Assembly: GCA_946628455.1 (NCBI GenBank) | Contig: CAMOWP010000059.1 | Span: 1 to 10,307, forward strand | Reading direction: 5' to 3' | Source: an uncultured Clostridia bacterium | GTDB taxonomy: Bacteria > Bacillota > Clostridia > Oscillospirales > Acutalibacteraceae | DNA: 10,307 nucleotides | In this document: positions 1 to 6,313 of the stretch, one piece after another | How positions within the stretch are numbered: position 1 is the stretch's first letter | How the letters are laid out: each line of letters opens with the position of its first letter | Program-made: the position numbers and the translations under genes | The notes under the pieces: model-generated | Database searches by the model: none | Seen by the model: only the letters and a program-made list of their open reading frames with translations | Told to the model about the DNA's origin: nothing

Positions 1-242
1 TTCTCGGCAGGGAGGGGCTTTTCGGTAGCGACGCGGTTTACTATCTTTCAAATTACGGCGTTGTGCTTATTCTCGGAATACTGTTTTCAACCTCGCTTAT
101 TAAAAAGCTGTATCAAAAAATCTGCAAACAGCAGCAGCTTAAATTTGCGGTGCAGGTTGCGTTCATCGTATTCTCGCTTGTTGTATCCGTTATGTTCCTT
201 GTTTCGGATTCGTACAACCCGTTCTTATATTTCAGATTTTAA
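1..242 (+). CDS. MBOAT-family membrane O-acyltransferase, C-terminal fragment
   Basis: The reading frame is open from the left edge (codons start at position 3) to TAA at 240-242, giving about 79 residues. It contains two hydrophobic segments, roughly residues 18-31 and 50-66, separated by a basic stretch (IKKLYQKICKQQQ), and ends in NPFLYFRF. That ending is typical of AlgI-like MBOAT proteins, which close with a conserved N-P-F-[IL]-Y-F-[RQ]-F tail. Family knowledge: these polytopic membrane proteins pass acyl groups, usually acetyl, across the membrane for O-acylation of exported polysaccharides or teichoic acids. The next gene encodes a DHHW protein, the customary partner, which supports the call. 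The catalytic histidine region would lie upstream, outside the window. Only the tail is visible, so the substrate cannot be judged. Confidence 0.82.
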   Translation, partial: LGREGLFGSDAVYYLSNYGVVLILGILFSTSLIKKLYQKICKQQQLKFAVQVAFIVFSLVVSVMFLVSDSYNPFLYFRF

Positions 243-253
243 AGGAAAAAAAG

Positions 254-1471
254 ATGAAAAAATATTCAGTAATAACTATTTCGCTTTTCCTTGCGATGAT
301 AGTGTTTTTTACCTCCTTTTCGGTGTTCGGCAAAAAGTCCGAGTTTTCCGAAAAAGAAAACAGAGCGCTTCAGACCTTCCCTGAAATCTCTCTTGAAGCA
401 ATAGGCGACGGAACGTTTCAGGAGGAGTATGACGCTTATCTTGCCGACCAGTTTGAATTCAGGGATTTCTGGGTAAAGGCAAGAAGCAACGTTCTGCTAA
501 GGCTTGGCAGGAAGGATATAAACGGCGTCTATTTCGGAAGCGAAGGCTATCTTGTTGAAAAGTATACCGAGGATGATTTTGATTCTGAAAGCGTTCAGCT
601 CAACGTTGAAACACTCGCCTCGTTTTTAAACAGAAACGCGCAGGCAGGGCTTGACGTTACAGCCGCCTTCGTTCCTTCAAAGGCGGGCGTTCTGAAAAAC
701 AGAATGCCGTCGGGAGCGGAGCCTTACGATACCTCTGAGATAGCTTCAGATGTATACGCAGGGCTATCGGATAAAGTTAATAAGGTTGATTTGTATCTTC
801 CTCTTGAAGCTCACAGCAACGAATATATCTATTATAAAACCGACCATCACTGGACATCGCTCGGCGCGTATTACGCCTACAGAGCGCTTGCTGAAAAAAT
901 GAATTTCAGCGCGGTTGATATAAGCTCTCTGAAAAGCGAAACAGTGAGCGACGGCTTCCTCGGCTCAACTTATGACAAGGTGCAGCTTGAAGCCGAGCCT
1001 GACAGCATTGTTGCTTATGCTCCCTCCGTTAAGGTTAAGGTCAATTATAACGGCGAAAAGGAAAACTCAGACTCACTTTTTGATTCCTCCGCCATTCAAA
1101 CTAAAAGCAAATACGATTATTTCCTCGGCGGAAACTTTGCAAGAATTGACCTTGAAACAAACGCAGATAATAACGAAACGCTTATTATATTAAAGGATTC
1201 CTTCGCTAATTCCATAATCCCGTTTCTTGTTAACAATTACAAGCATATTATTATGCTTGATTTAAGATTCCTTGAAGGGGACGTTCAAAATATAATTGAT
1301 ACAGAAAATCCCGACAAGCTGCTTGTTCTTTATAACGTTGAAAAGTTTATGGGCGACGCTAATCAGGTAAAGCTTGAAGCGCGGAGCGAAGCGGCGGCTT
1401 CAGACACGGGCGACAGTGAGGAGGACGCCGAAATCCTTGCCGAGCTTGAAAGGGAAGAGGCTCAGGGATAA
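254..1471 (+). CDS. DHHW family protein (AlgJ/AlgX-like SGNH-type O-acetyltransferase)
   Basis: This 405-residue protein begins with a hydrophobic signal anchor (about residues 4-25), which places the rest outside the membrane. Asp197-His198-His199-Trp200 forms the DHHW signature, followed by TSLGAYYAYRAL. Ser316 in the motif KDSFANSIIPFL is the expected nucleophile. These three elements match the Ser-His-Asp arrangement known from AlgX and AlgJ, extracytoplasmic enzymes that move acetyl groups onto polysaccharide. The start ATG at 254 follows the purine-rich ribosome binding site AAAGGA at 241-246 and lies 11 bases after the MBOAT stop, so the two are almost certainly one operon and one acylation system. 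The last 30 or so residues are rich in Ala, Glu and Asp and look like a disordered acidic tail. The acceptor polymer is unknown. Two consecutive TAA codons end the gene. Confidence 0.85.
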   Translation: MKKYSVITISLFLAMIVFFTSFSVFGKKSEFSEKENRALQTFPEISLEAIGDGTFQEEYDAYLADQFEFRDFWVKARSNVLLRLGRKDINGVYFGSEGYLVEKYTEDDFDSESVQLNVETLASFLNRNAQAGLDVTAAFVPSKAGVLKNRMPSGAEPYDTSEIASDVYAGLSDKVNKVDLYLPLEAHSNEYIYYKTDHHWTSLGAYYAYRALAEKMNFSAVDISSLKSETVSDGFLGSTYDKVQLEAEPDSIVAYAPSVKVKVNYNGEKENSDSLFDSSAIQTKSKYDYFLGGNFARIDLETNADNNETLIILKDSFANSIIPFLVNNYKHIIMLDLRFLEGDVQNIIDTENPDKLLVLYNVEKFMGDANQVKLEARSEAAASDTGDSEEDAEILAELEREEAQG

Positions 1472-1508
1472 TAATTGTAAACTGATGGTAAATAATTTAT
1501 TATTTCTG

Positions 1509-1537
1509 TTGACAATGCATATTCTTTGTTATATTAT
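1509..1537 (+). promoter_or_regulatory. Sigma-A-type promoter of the metK riboswitch leader
   Basis: TTGACA at 1509-1514 is a perfect -35 element. TATTAT at 1532-1537 is a five-of-six -10 element, and the spacing is 17 bases. The predicted start near 1543-1546 falls just before the first riboswitch helix at 1551, as expected for a leader that begins almost directly with the aptamer. The surrounding DNA is AT-rich. Confidence 0.8.
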
Positions 1538-1550
1538 TAATACAACAAAT

Positions 1551-1642
1551 TTATCAAGAGCAGTCGAGTGAACAGGCACTGTGAAGCTGCAGCAACCTGC
1601 ATTATGTAAGGTGCTAATACCTGCGGGAAACCGAGTGATGAG
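1551..1642 (+). ncRNA. SAM-I (S-box) riboswitch aptamer
   Basis: The segment carries the conserved SAM-I elements in order: TTATCAAGAG at 1551-1560, GTGAAGC around 1581-1587, GCAACC at 1592-1597, GGTGCTAATACCTGC at 1610-1624, and a closing strand TGATGA at 1636-1641. TTATCA pairs with TGATGA over six bases (one G-U pair) to make P1, and CGG-GAAA-CCG near 1623-1633 makes a small hairpin. Family knowledge: SAM-I aptamers bind S-adenosylmethionine and mostly switch off methionine and SAM genes by transcription termination. The position between a near-consensus promoter and metK, with a terminator directly downstream, fits this exactly. Confidence 0.95.
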
Positions 1643-1687
1643 AAAAAATGAACTCATGCGCATACGGATTCCGTATGCGCTTATTTT
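1638..1687 (+). terminator. Riboswitch-controlled intrinsic terminator before metK
   Basis: GCGCATACGG at 1658-1667 pairs perfectly with CCGTATGCGC at 1671-1680 around a three-base loop, and is followed by TTATTTTT. This is a ten-base-pair intrinsic terminator. ATGAG at 1638-1642, which is the 3' strand of riboswitch helix P1, is complementary to CTCAT at 1653-1657 next to the terminator. Without SAM these can form an antiterminator that extends into the terminator's 5' arm (inference). With SAM, P1 holds ATGAG and the terminator forms. Confidence 0.88.
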
Positions 1688-1707
1688 TCAGCAGAGGAGG
1701 ACTAAAT

Positions 1708-2886
1708 ATGTCTAAGTATTTATTCACGAGTGAATCGGTTACAAAGGGTCATCCCGATAAAATATGCGACCAAATTTCAGACGCAGTTCTTGACGCAATG
1801 CTTGAGCAGGACCCGATGAGCCGCGTTGCGTGCGAAACAGCAATAACAACGGGTCAGGTACTCGTTATGGGCGAAATTACAACTAAGGCTCAGGTTGACA
1901 TTCAGAAAATCGTAAGAGATACGATTATCGGCATCGGATATGACGACGATAAGAAGGGCTTCAACGGAAACACCTGCGGCGTTATGGTTGCGCTTGATAA
2001 GCAGTCTCCCGATATCGCAATGGGCGTTGACAAATCATACGAGCTCAAGAATAACGAGGAGGACGAGGATAACCTCAACGGCGCAGGCGACCAGGGAATG
2101 ATGTTCGGCTATGCCTGCAATGAAACAGCAGAGCTTATGCCGCTTCCTATCTCTCTTGCTCATAAGCTTACTTTAAAGCTCACGGAGGTAAGAGAAAACG
2201 GAACTCTTCCTTATCTCTATTCAGACGGAAAATCTCAGGTTACTGTTGAATACGTTGACGGCAAGCCGAGCAGAGTTACAACAGTTGTAATATCCTCTCA
2301 GCACAGCGCAGACGTAAGCCTTGAGCAGCTCAGGGAAGAGGTTATCGAAAAGGTTATCAAAACAACTATTCCCGCTGAGCTTATGGACGGCGAAACTGTA
2401 TTCTACGTTAACCCGACTGGCAGATTCGTTATCGGCGGTCCTATGGGCGACAGCGGACTTACCGGACGTAAGATTATCGTTGATACATACGGCGGTTACG
2501 CACGTCACGGCGGCGGCGCATTCTCGGGTAAGGACCCGACTAAGGTTGACCGTTCAGCTGCTTATGCTGCTCGATGGGTTGCAAAAAACATTGTTGCAGC
2601 AGGCCTTGCTGACAAGTGCGAGGTTGAGCTTGCATATGCAATCGGCGTAGCAAAGCCCGTTTCAATTCTTGTTGATACTTTCGGCACCGGCGTTAAGTCT
2701 GACGAGGAAATCAGCGAAATTGTAAACAAGGTGTTCGACCTCAGACCCTCGGCTATTATCCGTGAGCTTGACCTCAGACGTCCGATTTATAATGCCGTAG
2801 CTTCCTACGGTCATATGGGCAGAGAGGACCTCGGCGTCAGCTGGGAAAAGCTCAACAAGGTTGACGAAATCAAAAAGTATATGTAA
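1708..2886 (+). CDS. metK: S-adenosylmethionine synthetase (methionine adenosyltransferase)
   Basis: The enzyme makes S-adenosylmethionine from methionine and ATP, releasing phosphate and diphosphate, in the cytoplasm. The 392 residues match the family's usual length of about 380-400. Visible signatures are GHPDK at 14-18, GAGDQGMMFGY at 125-135 (family signature 1) and GGGAFSGKDPTKVDRSAAY at 268-286 (signature 2, phosphate-binding loop). The three-domain core looks complete. I chose ATG 1708 because AGAGGAGG at 1693-1700 sits seven bases upstream and the protein then starts MSKYLFTSESVTKGHPDK, the normal N-terminus. An in-frame ATG at 1648 would add 20 residues encoded by the terminator hairpin and is not believable. 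Expression is controlled by the SAM-I riboswitch just upstream, so SAM represses its own synthesis. It looks monocistronic. Confidence 0.98.
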   Translation: MSKYLFTSESVTKGHPDKICDQISDAVLDAMLEQDPMSRVACETAITTGQVLVMGEITTKAQVDIQKIVRDTIIGIGYDDDKKGFNGNTCGVMVALDKQSPDIAMGVDKSYELKNNEEDEDNLNGAGDQGMMFGYACNETAELMPLPISLAHKLTLKLTEVRENGTLPYLYSDGKSQVTVEYVDGKPSRVTTVVISSQHSADVSLEQLREEVIEKVIKTTIPAELMDGETVFYVNPTGRFVIGGPMGDSGLTGRKIIVDTYGGYARHGGGAFSGKDPTKVDRSAAYAARWVAKNIVAAGLADKCEVELAYAIGVAKPVSILVDTFGTGVKSDEEISEIVNKVFDLRPSAIIRELDLRRPIYNAVASYGHMGREDLGVSWEKLNKVDEIKKYM

Positions 2887-2890
2887 TAAA

Positions 2891-2929
2891 AATAAAAAAC
2901 TCTTGGCTCTTGCCAAGAGTTTTTCTTTT
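2891..2929. terminator. Bidirectional intrinsic terminator between metK and the AIM24 gene
   Basis: ACTCTTGGC at 2899-2907 pairs perfectly with GCCAAGAGT at 2912-2920 around a TCTT loop. The stem is extended by A2895-2898 against T2921-2924. A run of A precedes it and TTTTCTTTT follows it, so it can act in both directions. It lies between the stops of two convergent genes (2886 on plus, 2935 on minus). Confidence 0.9.
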
Positions 2930-2934
2930 GCTTT

Positions 2935-3621
2935 TTACGAACCTGAGGAGGTTACGATATAAGGCTGGATAGCCTGAGCGAGCTTCATTGTCGGCATTGT
3001 CTGAAGAACAACCTCGCCGGGGCCTGTAACAACAGTGTTGAAGAGACCTTCGCCGCCGAAGAAAATGTTCTTTGCGCCCTTAATGGTCTGAACGTCCATC
3101 TTGCAGGTGGCGTCCATAAGAACAACGTGACCGGTGTCAACGATAAGCTGCTGGCCTGCCTGAAGATTATATCTTACTGCAGAGCCGTCAATTTCAACGA
3201 AAGCCATACCGTTTCCGCTGAGCTTCTGCATAATGAAGCCCTCGCCGCCTACAAGGCCTGCGCCGAGCTTCTTCTGGAAGAATACGGAAAGCTCAACGCC
3301 TCTTTCAGAAGCAAGGAACGCGCTCTTCTGACAAACAACCTCTCTGCCTGCAGAGATTTCAATAGGTAAAATCTCGCCGGGGAGCGAGCTTGCAAATGCG
3401 ATTGTGCCTTCGCCGCCCTGAGCGGTGTAAACGTTCTGGAAAAGAGATTCCTTAGTGAACATTCTGCCAATCATTTTGCCGATTCCGCCGTTAGATGTTG
3501 TGTCCATCTTCATGTTGGGGCTCATCCAGCTCATTCCGCCGCCTTCGCTTATCATTGCTTCGTTTGGGCTGAGCGTGCAGATAAGAACAGGAAAGTTTCC
3601 GCCCTGAATGTCATACCTCAT
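2935..3621 (-). CDS. AIM24 / TIGR00266 family protein
   Basis: This 228-residue protein has no membrane segment and is rich in Gly and short beta-strand patterns. The stretch GAGLVGGEGFIMQKLSGNG (about 120-138), followed by VEIDGSAVRYNLQAGQ and IVDTGHVV (160-167), is the characteristic core of the AIM24/TIGR00266 family, which folds as a beta barrel of tandem repeats. The family is named for a yeast mitochondrial protein; its bacterial role is not settled, so I assign no activity. ATG 3621 follows AAGGAGA (around 3629-3635) with a good gap. The gene begins 15 bases after the proC stop, so it is the last gene of the spoIIID-proC group. Transcription probably ends at the hairpin at 2891-2929. 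Family assignment is firm; function is unknown. Confidence 0.88.
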   Translation of the reverse strand: MRYDIQGGNFPVLICTLSPNEAMISEGGGMSWMSPNMKMDTTSNGGIGKMIGRMFTKESLFQNVYTAQGGEGTIAFASSLPGEILPIEISAGREVVCQKSAFLASERGVELSVFFQKKLGAGLVGGEGFIMQKLSGNGMAFVEIDGSAVRYNLQAGQQLIVDTGHVVLMDATCKMDVQTIKGAKNIFFGGEGLFNTVVTGPGEVVLQTMPTMKLAQAIQPYIVTSSGS

Positions 3622-3636
3622 AATTTATTCTCCTTT

Positions 3637-4440
3637 TTATAATTTACTGTCTTTTTCAACAGCTTTATTAACTGCGTTGTGAACTGCGTTTTCAAAGCCG
3701 TCCTTCTGGAGCGACATAACGCCTTCAATTGTTGTTCCGCCCGGTGAGCAAACCTTGTCGATAAGCTCCCACGGGTGCTCCTCTGGAGCAGATGCAAGCA
3801 CCATTTTTGCGCTACCGAGAACGGTCTGAGCTGCAATCATAAGCGCTGTGTCCTTTTTCATACCGTTTTTAACTCCGGCTCTTGCAAGCGCGTCAATGAA
3901 CATATACGCAAAAGCAGGGCCGCAGCCTCCGATAACTCCGAAAAGCGGGAAGAATTCCTCTTCAAGATACATTATTTCGCCAACTGCGGAAAAAATTTCC
4001 TCACATAGCTTTCTGTCATCCTCGCTTGCCGCTGAATTTGCTGTGTAAGCGCTTATTGCTTCGCCGACGGACGCGTTGATGTTTGGCATAACTCTTATGA
4101 TTCTGTTATCGTGAGAAAGCGCGTTTCTGATAAAGCTTACCGTTTTACCCGCTGCAATTGAAATAATAAGTGTGTTGCTGTCTTCAAGCGCTGTGTTGAT
4201 TTTTTCAAGCACCTTGCCGAGAACGTTCGGCTTAACTGCGAGCACAACCGTTTCGCTTTTCTTCACAACGTCCTTTTCGCTCTCGCAGATATTTACACCG
4301 TATCTGTCCTTAAGCTTAAGAGCCGCCGGGGAGTAAACGTCAAAAACGTTTATTTCGTCAGCGCTGATAACCTCGCTTTCAACTATACCTTTTATAATAG
4401 CTGTCGCCATATTGCCGCAGCCGATAAAACCTAATGACAT
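3637..4440 (-). CDS. proC: Pyrroline-5-carboxylate reductase
   Basis: The enzyme catalyses the last step of proline synthesis, reducing 1-pyrroline-5-carboxylate with NAD(P)H in the cytoplasm. The 267 residues fit the family. GFIGCGNMA at 4-12 is the N-terminal dinucleotide-binding loop, AVKP at 68-71 and VMPN at 117-120 are conserved Rossmann-domain motifs, GGCGPAFAY at 171-179 starts the helical dimerisation domain, and SPGGTTIEGV at 232-241 is the C-terminal signature. ATG 4440 is preferred because GGAGGG lies about eight bases upstream. An in-frame ATG at 4479 would overlap the upstream gene and add 13 residues lacking family similarity. proC lies 32 bases downstream of spoIIID and 15 bases upstream of the AIM24 gene. 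A possible promoter of its own overlaps the spoIIID 3' end (separate entry). Confidence 0.96.
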   Translation of the reverse strand: MSLGFIGCGNMATAIIKGIVESEVISADEINVFDVYSPAALKLKDRYGVNICESEKDVVKKSETVVLAVKPNVLGKVLEKINTALEDSNTLIISIAAGKTVSFIRNALSHDNRIIRVMPNINASVGEAISAYTANSAASEDDRKLCEEIFSAVGEIMYLEEEFFPLFGVIGGCGPAFAYMFIDALARAGVKNGMKKDTALMIAAQTVLGSAKMVLASAPEEHPWELIDKVCSPGGTTIEGVMSLQKDGFENAVHNAVNKAVEKDSKL

Positions 4441-4469
4441 CTGAGCGCCCTCCATATATTTATAGATAT

Positions 4470-4498
4470 ATCTTAACACGAATCAGAGCAAATATCAA
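4470..4498 (-). promoter_or_regulatory. Candidate sigma-A promoter for proC
   Basis: On the minus strand, TTGATA (4498-4493, five of six to the -35 consensus) is followed after 17 bases by TAAGAT (4475-4470, four of six). A TG dinucleotide at 4478-4477 sits one base before it, giving an extended -10 element. This would start transcription about 24 bases before the proC ATG and let proC run independently of spoIIID. Support is pattern match only, and the DNA is AT-rich, so chance matches are likely. Confidence 0.35.
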
Positions 4499-4760
4499 TT
4501 GTTTTATCAGCCTTAAGACGAAGATATTTTTCCTTCGTTGCCTCTCCGCCCCTCAGGTGCCTCTGCGCCTTGTTTTCCTGAAGAACTGAGTTAACCTCCT
4601 TTGCAAGCGCGGGAGAGATTTCCCTGAGGCGTTTTGTAACGTCAATGTGCACCGTTGATTTGCTTATTGAAAAAACCTCCGCCGCCTGCCTTACAGTCGC
4701 TTTGTTTTCAGCTATATATTCGCCGAGTAATATACATCTGCTTTCAAAATTTTTATTCAT
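4473..4760 (-). CDS. spoIIID: Sporulation transcriptional regulator SpoIIID
   Basis: This 95-residue protein matches the SpoIIID family along nearly its whole length (Bacillus subtilis SpoIIID has 93 residues). A helix-turn-helix covers about residues 22-42, with VRQAAEVFSISKSTVHIDVTKR in family register. The conserved C-terminal patch RHLRGGEATKEKYL is at 67-80. Family knowledge: SpoIIID is a small DNA-binding protein made in the mother cell under sigma-E, where it activates and represses many sporulation genes. The start at 4760 has AAGGAG at 4774-4769 eight bases upstream. The last 13 residues (ADKTIDICSDSC) extend beyond the conserved part, with two cysteines near the end. It is followed by proC and the AIM24 gene on the same strand. 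Its presence is the best evidence that the organism can form spores. Confidence 0.95.
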   Translation of the reverse strand: MNKNFESRCILLGEYIAENKATVRQAAEVFSISKSTVHIDVTKRLREISPALAKEVNSVLQENKAQRHLRGGEATKEKYLRLKADKTIDICSDSC

Positions 4761-4780
4761 ATAAACTACTCCTTAAGTAA

Positions 4781-4809
4781 TCTATATGAAAAAACCGCCC
4801 CGAATATGA
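4781..4809 (-). promoter_or_regulatory. Sigma-E-like promoter of spoIIID
   Basis: On the minus strand, TCATATT (4809-4803) matches my recollection of the sigma-E -35 consensus (KMATATT) at all seven positions. After a 14-base spacer comes CATATAGA (4788-4781), resembling the -10 consensus CATACAMT at five of eight positions. Spacing of 14-15 is normal for sigma-E. Family knowledge says spoIIID is a sigma-E gene. A weakness is that the predicted start, near 4774-4776, would leave almost no leader before the ribosome binding site. The spacer is also the downstream arm and U tract of the preceding operon's terminator. Confidence 0.55.
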
Positions 4810-4816
4810 GGCAGTT
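4789..4816 (-). terminator. Intrinsic terminator of the sugar operon
   Basis: Read on the minus strand, AACTGCC (4816-4810) pairs with GGCGGTT (4799-4793) over seven bases, one of them T-G, around a ten-base loop. TTTTTT at 4794-4789 follows directly. It begins three bases after the stop of the cupin gene and so ends the operon that starts with the GT-C gene. Confidence 0.8.
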
Positions 4817-4819
4817 GTT

Positions 4820-5215
4820 TTATTTGATGAGCTTTAAAAATTCATTGTAGTCGCTTACGGTGTCGGCAGGTGAGTAGTGCTTGTCAGACAGAACAGCTAA
4901 TACGCAGTCGTCTGAAAAGTCATAAAGCTTTTTCCATACCATCGGCGGGATGTAAAGCGCAGTCATTTCCTCGCTGAGCTCGAAAACCTTTTTTTCTTTT
5001 CCGTTATCGGTTTCAATTTTACAGCTTCCCGAGGTGTTGAATATTACCTCCGAGCAGTTGCTTGCGTGCTCGCCGCGCACTGCGCCCGCTTTTGCTTTGA
5101 TAAAAAATACGCGGTTAATATCAAAAGGAATATCGCTTGCGCTCTCAACGGGAGTCAGAGTACCGCGGCTATCTGTAAAGCTTTTCAATTTTATTATTTT
5201 GCATTCGTTATTCAT
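4820..5215 (-). CDS. FdtA/QdtA-like cupin sugar 3,4-ketoisomerase
   Basis: The 131-residue protein is one cupin domain of the WxcM/FdtA/QdtA type. Conserved features are DSRGTLTPVE at 15-24, the strand RVFFIKA at 35-41, RGEHA at 47-51, and the C-terminal block LYIPPMVWKKLYDFSDDCVLAVLS (87-110) with HYSP and SDYNEFL. Known members interconvert dTDP-4-keto-6-deoxyglucose and its 3-keto isomers, which a DegT-type transaminase then turns into Fuc3N or Qui3N; such a transaminase gene lies just upstream. Two active-site positions differ from characterised enzymes: the usual HAH motif reads HAS (His50, Ser52), and a Tyr-Tyr pair appears as Phe-Phe (37-38). Activity on the usual substrate is therefore uncertain. 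ATG 5215 has GGAG upstream and overlaps the aminotransferase stop by eight bases. ATG 5242 lies deep in the upstream gene and is unlikely. Confidence 0.82.
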   Translation of the reverse strand: MNNECKIIKLKSFTDSRGTLTPVESASDIPFDINRVFFIKAKAGAVRGEHASNCSEVIFNTSGSCKIETDNGKEKKVFELSEEMTALYIPPMVWKKLYDFSDDCVLAVLSDKHYSPADTVSDYNEFLKLIK

Positions 5216-6308
5216 AATTTCTCCAAGAATTAATTGCATCAATTATATAATCCTGCTCGTCCTCCGTCATACCGTAGTAAGAGGGGAGGGACAGTATTTC
5301 ATTGCAAAGGCTTTCGGTAATCGGAAAGTCTCCTTTTTTTACGCCGAAATGGCTTACGGCTTCATTGAGATAAAAAGGCTCGGGGTAATGAATTTGAGTA
5401 GAAATTCCGCGCTCGCTTAAATAGTCTTTTAAGGAGTTGCGGCTTTTTGTACGTATAACGTACTGATGCCAGGTGCACCTTGTATGTTCGTGCGGGGCGG
5501 GAAGGGTGATACAGTTATTTTTGATTTTACCCGTGTAGCGCGCTGCTATCCTTTCGCCGTCCTTTATATATTCTTCAAGGTGGCTTAATTTAACTCTTAA
5601 CAGCGCGGCCTGAATTTCGTCAAGGCGTGAGTTAGCGCCGCTGATATAAAGCCCGCTGCATTTGCCGCCGTAATTTCTGAAATCGCGGATTTTTTTCGCA
5701 AGCTCTATATCGTTCAGTACAACAGCGCCGCCGTCGCCGAACGCGCCGAGATTTTTAGTCGGGTAAAATGAGAAGCAGCCTATGTCGCCGAGCGAGCCTG
5801 CCATTTTTCCCTTATACTGTGAGCCGTGAGCCTGCGCGCAGTCCTCAATCAGCTTTATGCCGTGCTTTTTGCAAAGGGCGATAATGCCGTCCATTTCAGG
5901 TACCAAGCCGTAAAGGTAGGTTACAATTACAGCCTTGGTCTTATCTGTGATGTGCTTTTCAATTTCGTCGGCGGTCATAAGAAAGCCGTCCTTCGGCTCG
6001 ATGAAAACAGGTGTTGCACCGTTAACTGAAATTGCCTGCATATCGGCTATATACGTATTTGCCTGAACAATTATTTCGTCTCCCTTTGATATACCTAAAA
6101 TGTTAATAGGAATCCACAGCGAGTCAAAACCGCTTGCAAGCGACACGCAGTATTTTGTGCCCGTAAATTCGGCGAACTCCTTTTCAAAGGCGTTAACCTC
6201 CTCGCCGAGAATAAAGCTGCCTTTATTCAGAACCTCAAGCGCTTTCTGTTCATATTCAGTTTTGAATTTGCCAAAGGCTCTGTCGAGTCGGTTTGCCTTG
6301 ATTTCCAT
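5208..6308 (-). CDS. DegT/DnrJ/EryC1/StrS family PLP-dependent sugar aminotransferase
   Basis: The 366-residue protein spans the full family length. It shows the fold-type I layout: a substrate-entry segment with GSFILGEEVNAFEKEFAEFTG (about 30-50), GDEIIVQANTYIADMQAI, the cofactor-binding EDCAQAHG (155-162, Asp156 contacting the PLP nitrogen) and FSFYPTKNLGAFGDGGA (179-195), in which Lys185 is the PLP Schiff-base lysine. Such enzymes transfer an amino group, usually from glutamate, to a keto group on a nucleotide-linked sugar. The overlap with the FdtA/QdtA-like cupin gene suggests a 3-keto sugar substrate, as with FdtB or QdtB, giving a 3-amino-3,6-dideoxyhexose; this is inference. The ATG at 6308 lies five bases after the GT2 stop, with AGGAG at 6324-6320 inside the end of that gene. 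The spacing of 11 is slightly long. Confidence 0.92.
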   Translation of the reverse strand: MEIKANRLDRAFGKFKTEYEQKALEVLNKGSFILGEEVNAFEKEFAEFTGTKYCVSLASGFDSLWIPINILGISKGDEIIVQANTYIADMQAISVNGATPVFIEPKDGFLMTADEIEKHITDKTKAVIVTYLYGLVPEMDGIIALCKKHGIKLIEDCAQAHGSQYKGKMAGSLGDIGCFSFYPTKNLGAFGDGGAVVLNDIELAKKIRDFRNYGGKCSGLYISGANSRLDEIQAALLRVKLSHLEEYIKDGERIAARYTGKIKNNCITLPAPHEHTRCTWHQYVIRTKSRNSLKDYLSERGISTQIHYPEPFYLNEAVSHFGVKKGDFPITESLCNEILSLPSYYGMTEDEQDYIIDAINSWRNYE

Positions 6309-6313
6309 AATAG

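Noticed and set aside
61..384. Open frame of 107 codons overlapping the MBOAT tail and DHHW start
   Set aside because: It lies in another frame across two recognisable genes, has no ribosome binding site and its protein resembles nothing known.
1469..1505. AT-only inverted repeat (ATAATAA with TTATTAT) after the DHHW stop, possible terminator
   Set aside because: The stem has no G-C pairs and no U tract, so it is unlikely to stop transcription. The DHHW transcript may run into the metK leader.
2221..2508. Open frames on both strands inside metK (for example 2221-2508 minus and 2321-2650 plus)
   Set aside because: They are shadows of the strongly biased metK codons. No start signals or family features were seen.
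4455..4475. Inverted AT repeat near ATATATTTATAGATATAT upstream of proC, possible operator
   Set aside because: It is low-complexity AT DNA between spoIIID and proC. Imperfect symmetry of this kind is expected by chance.
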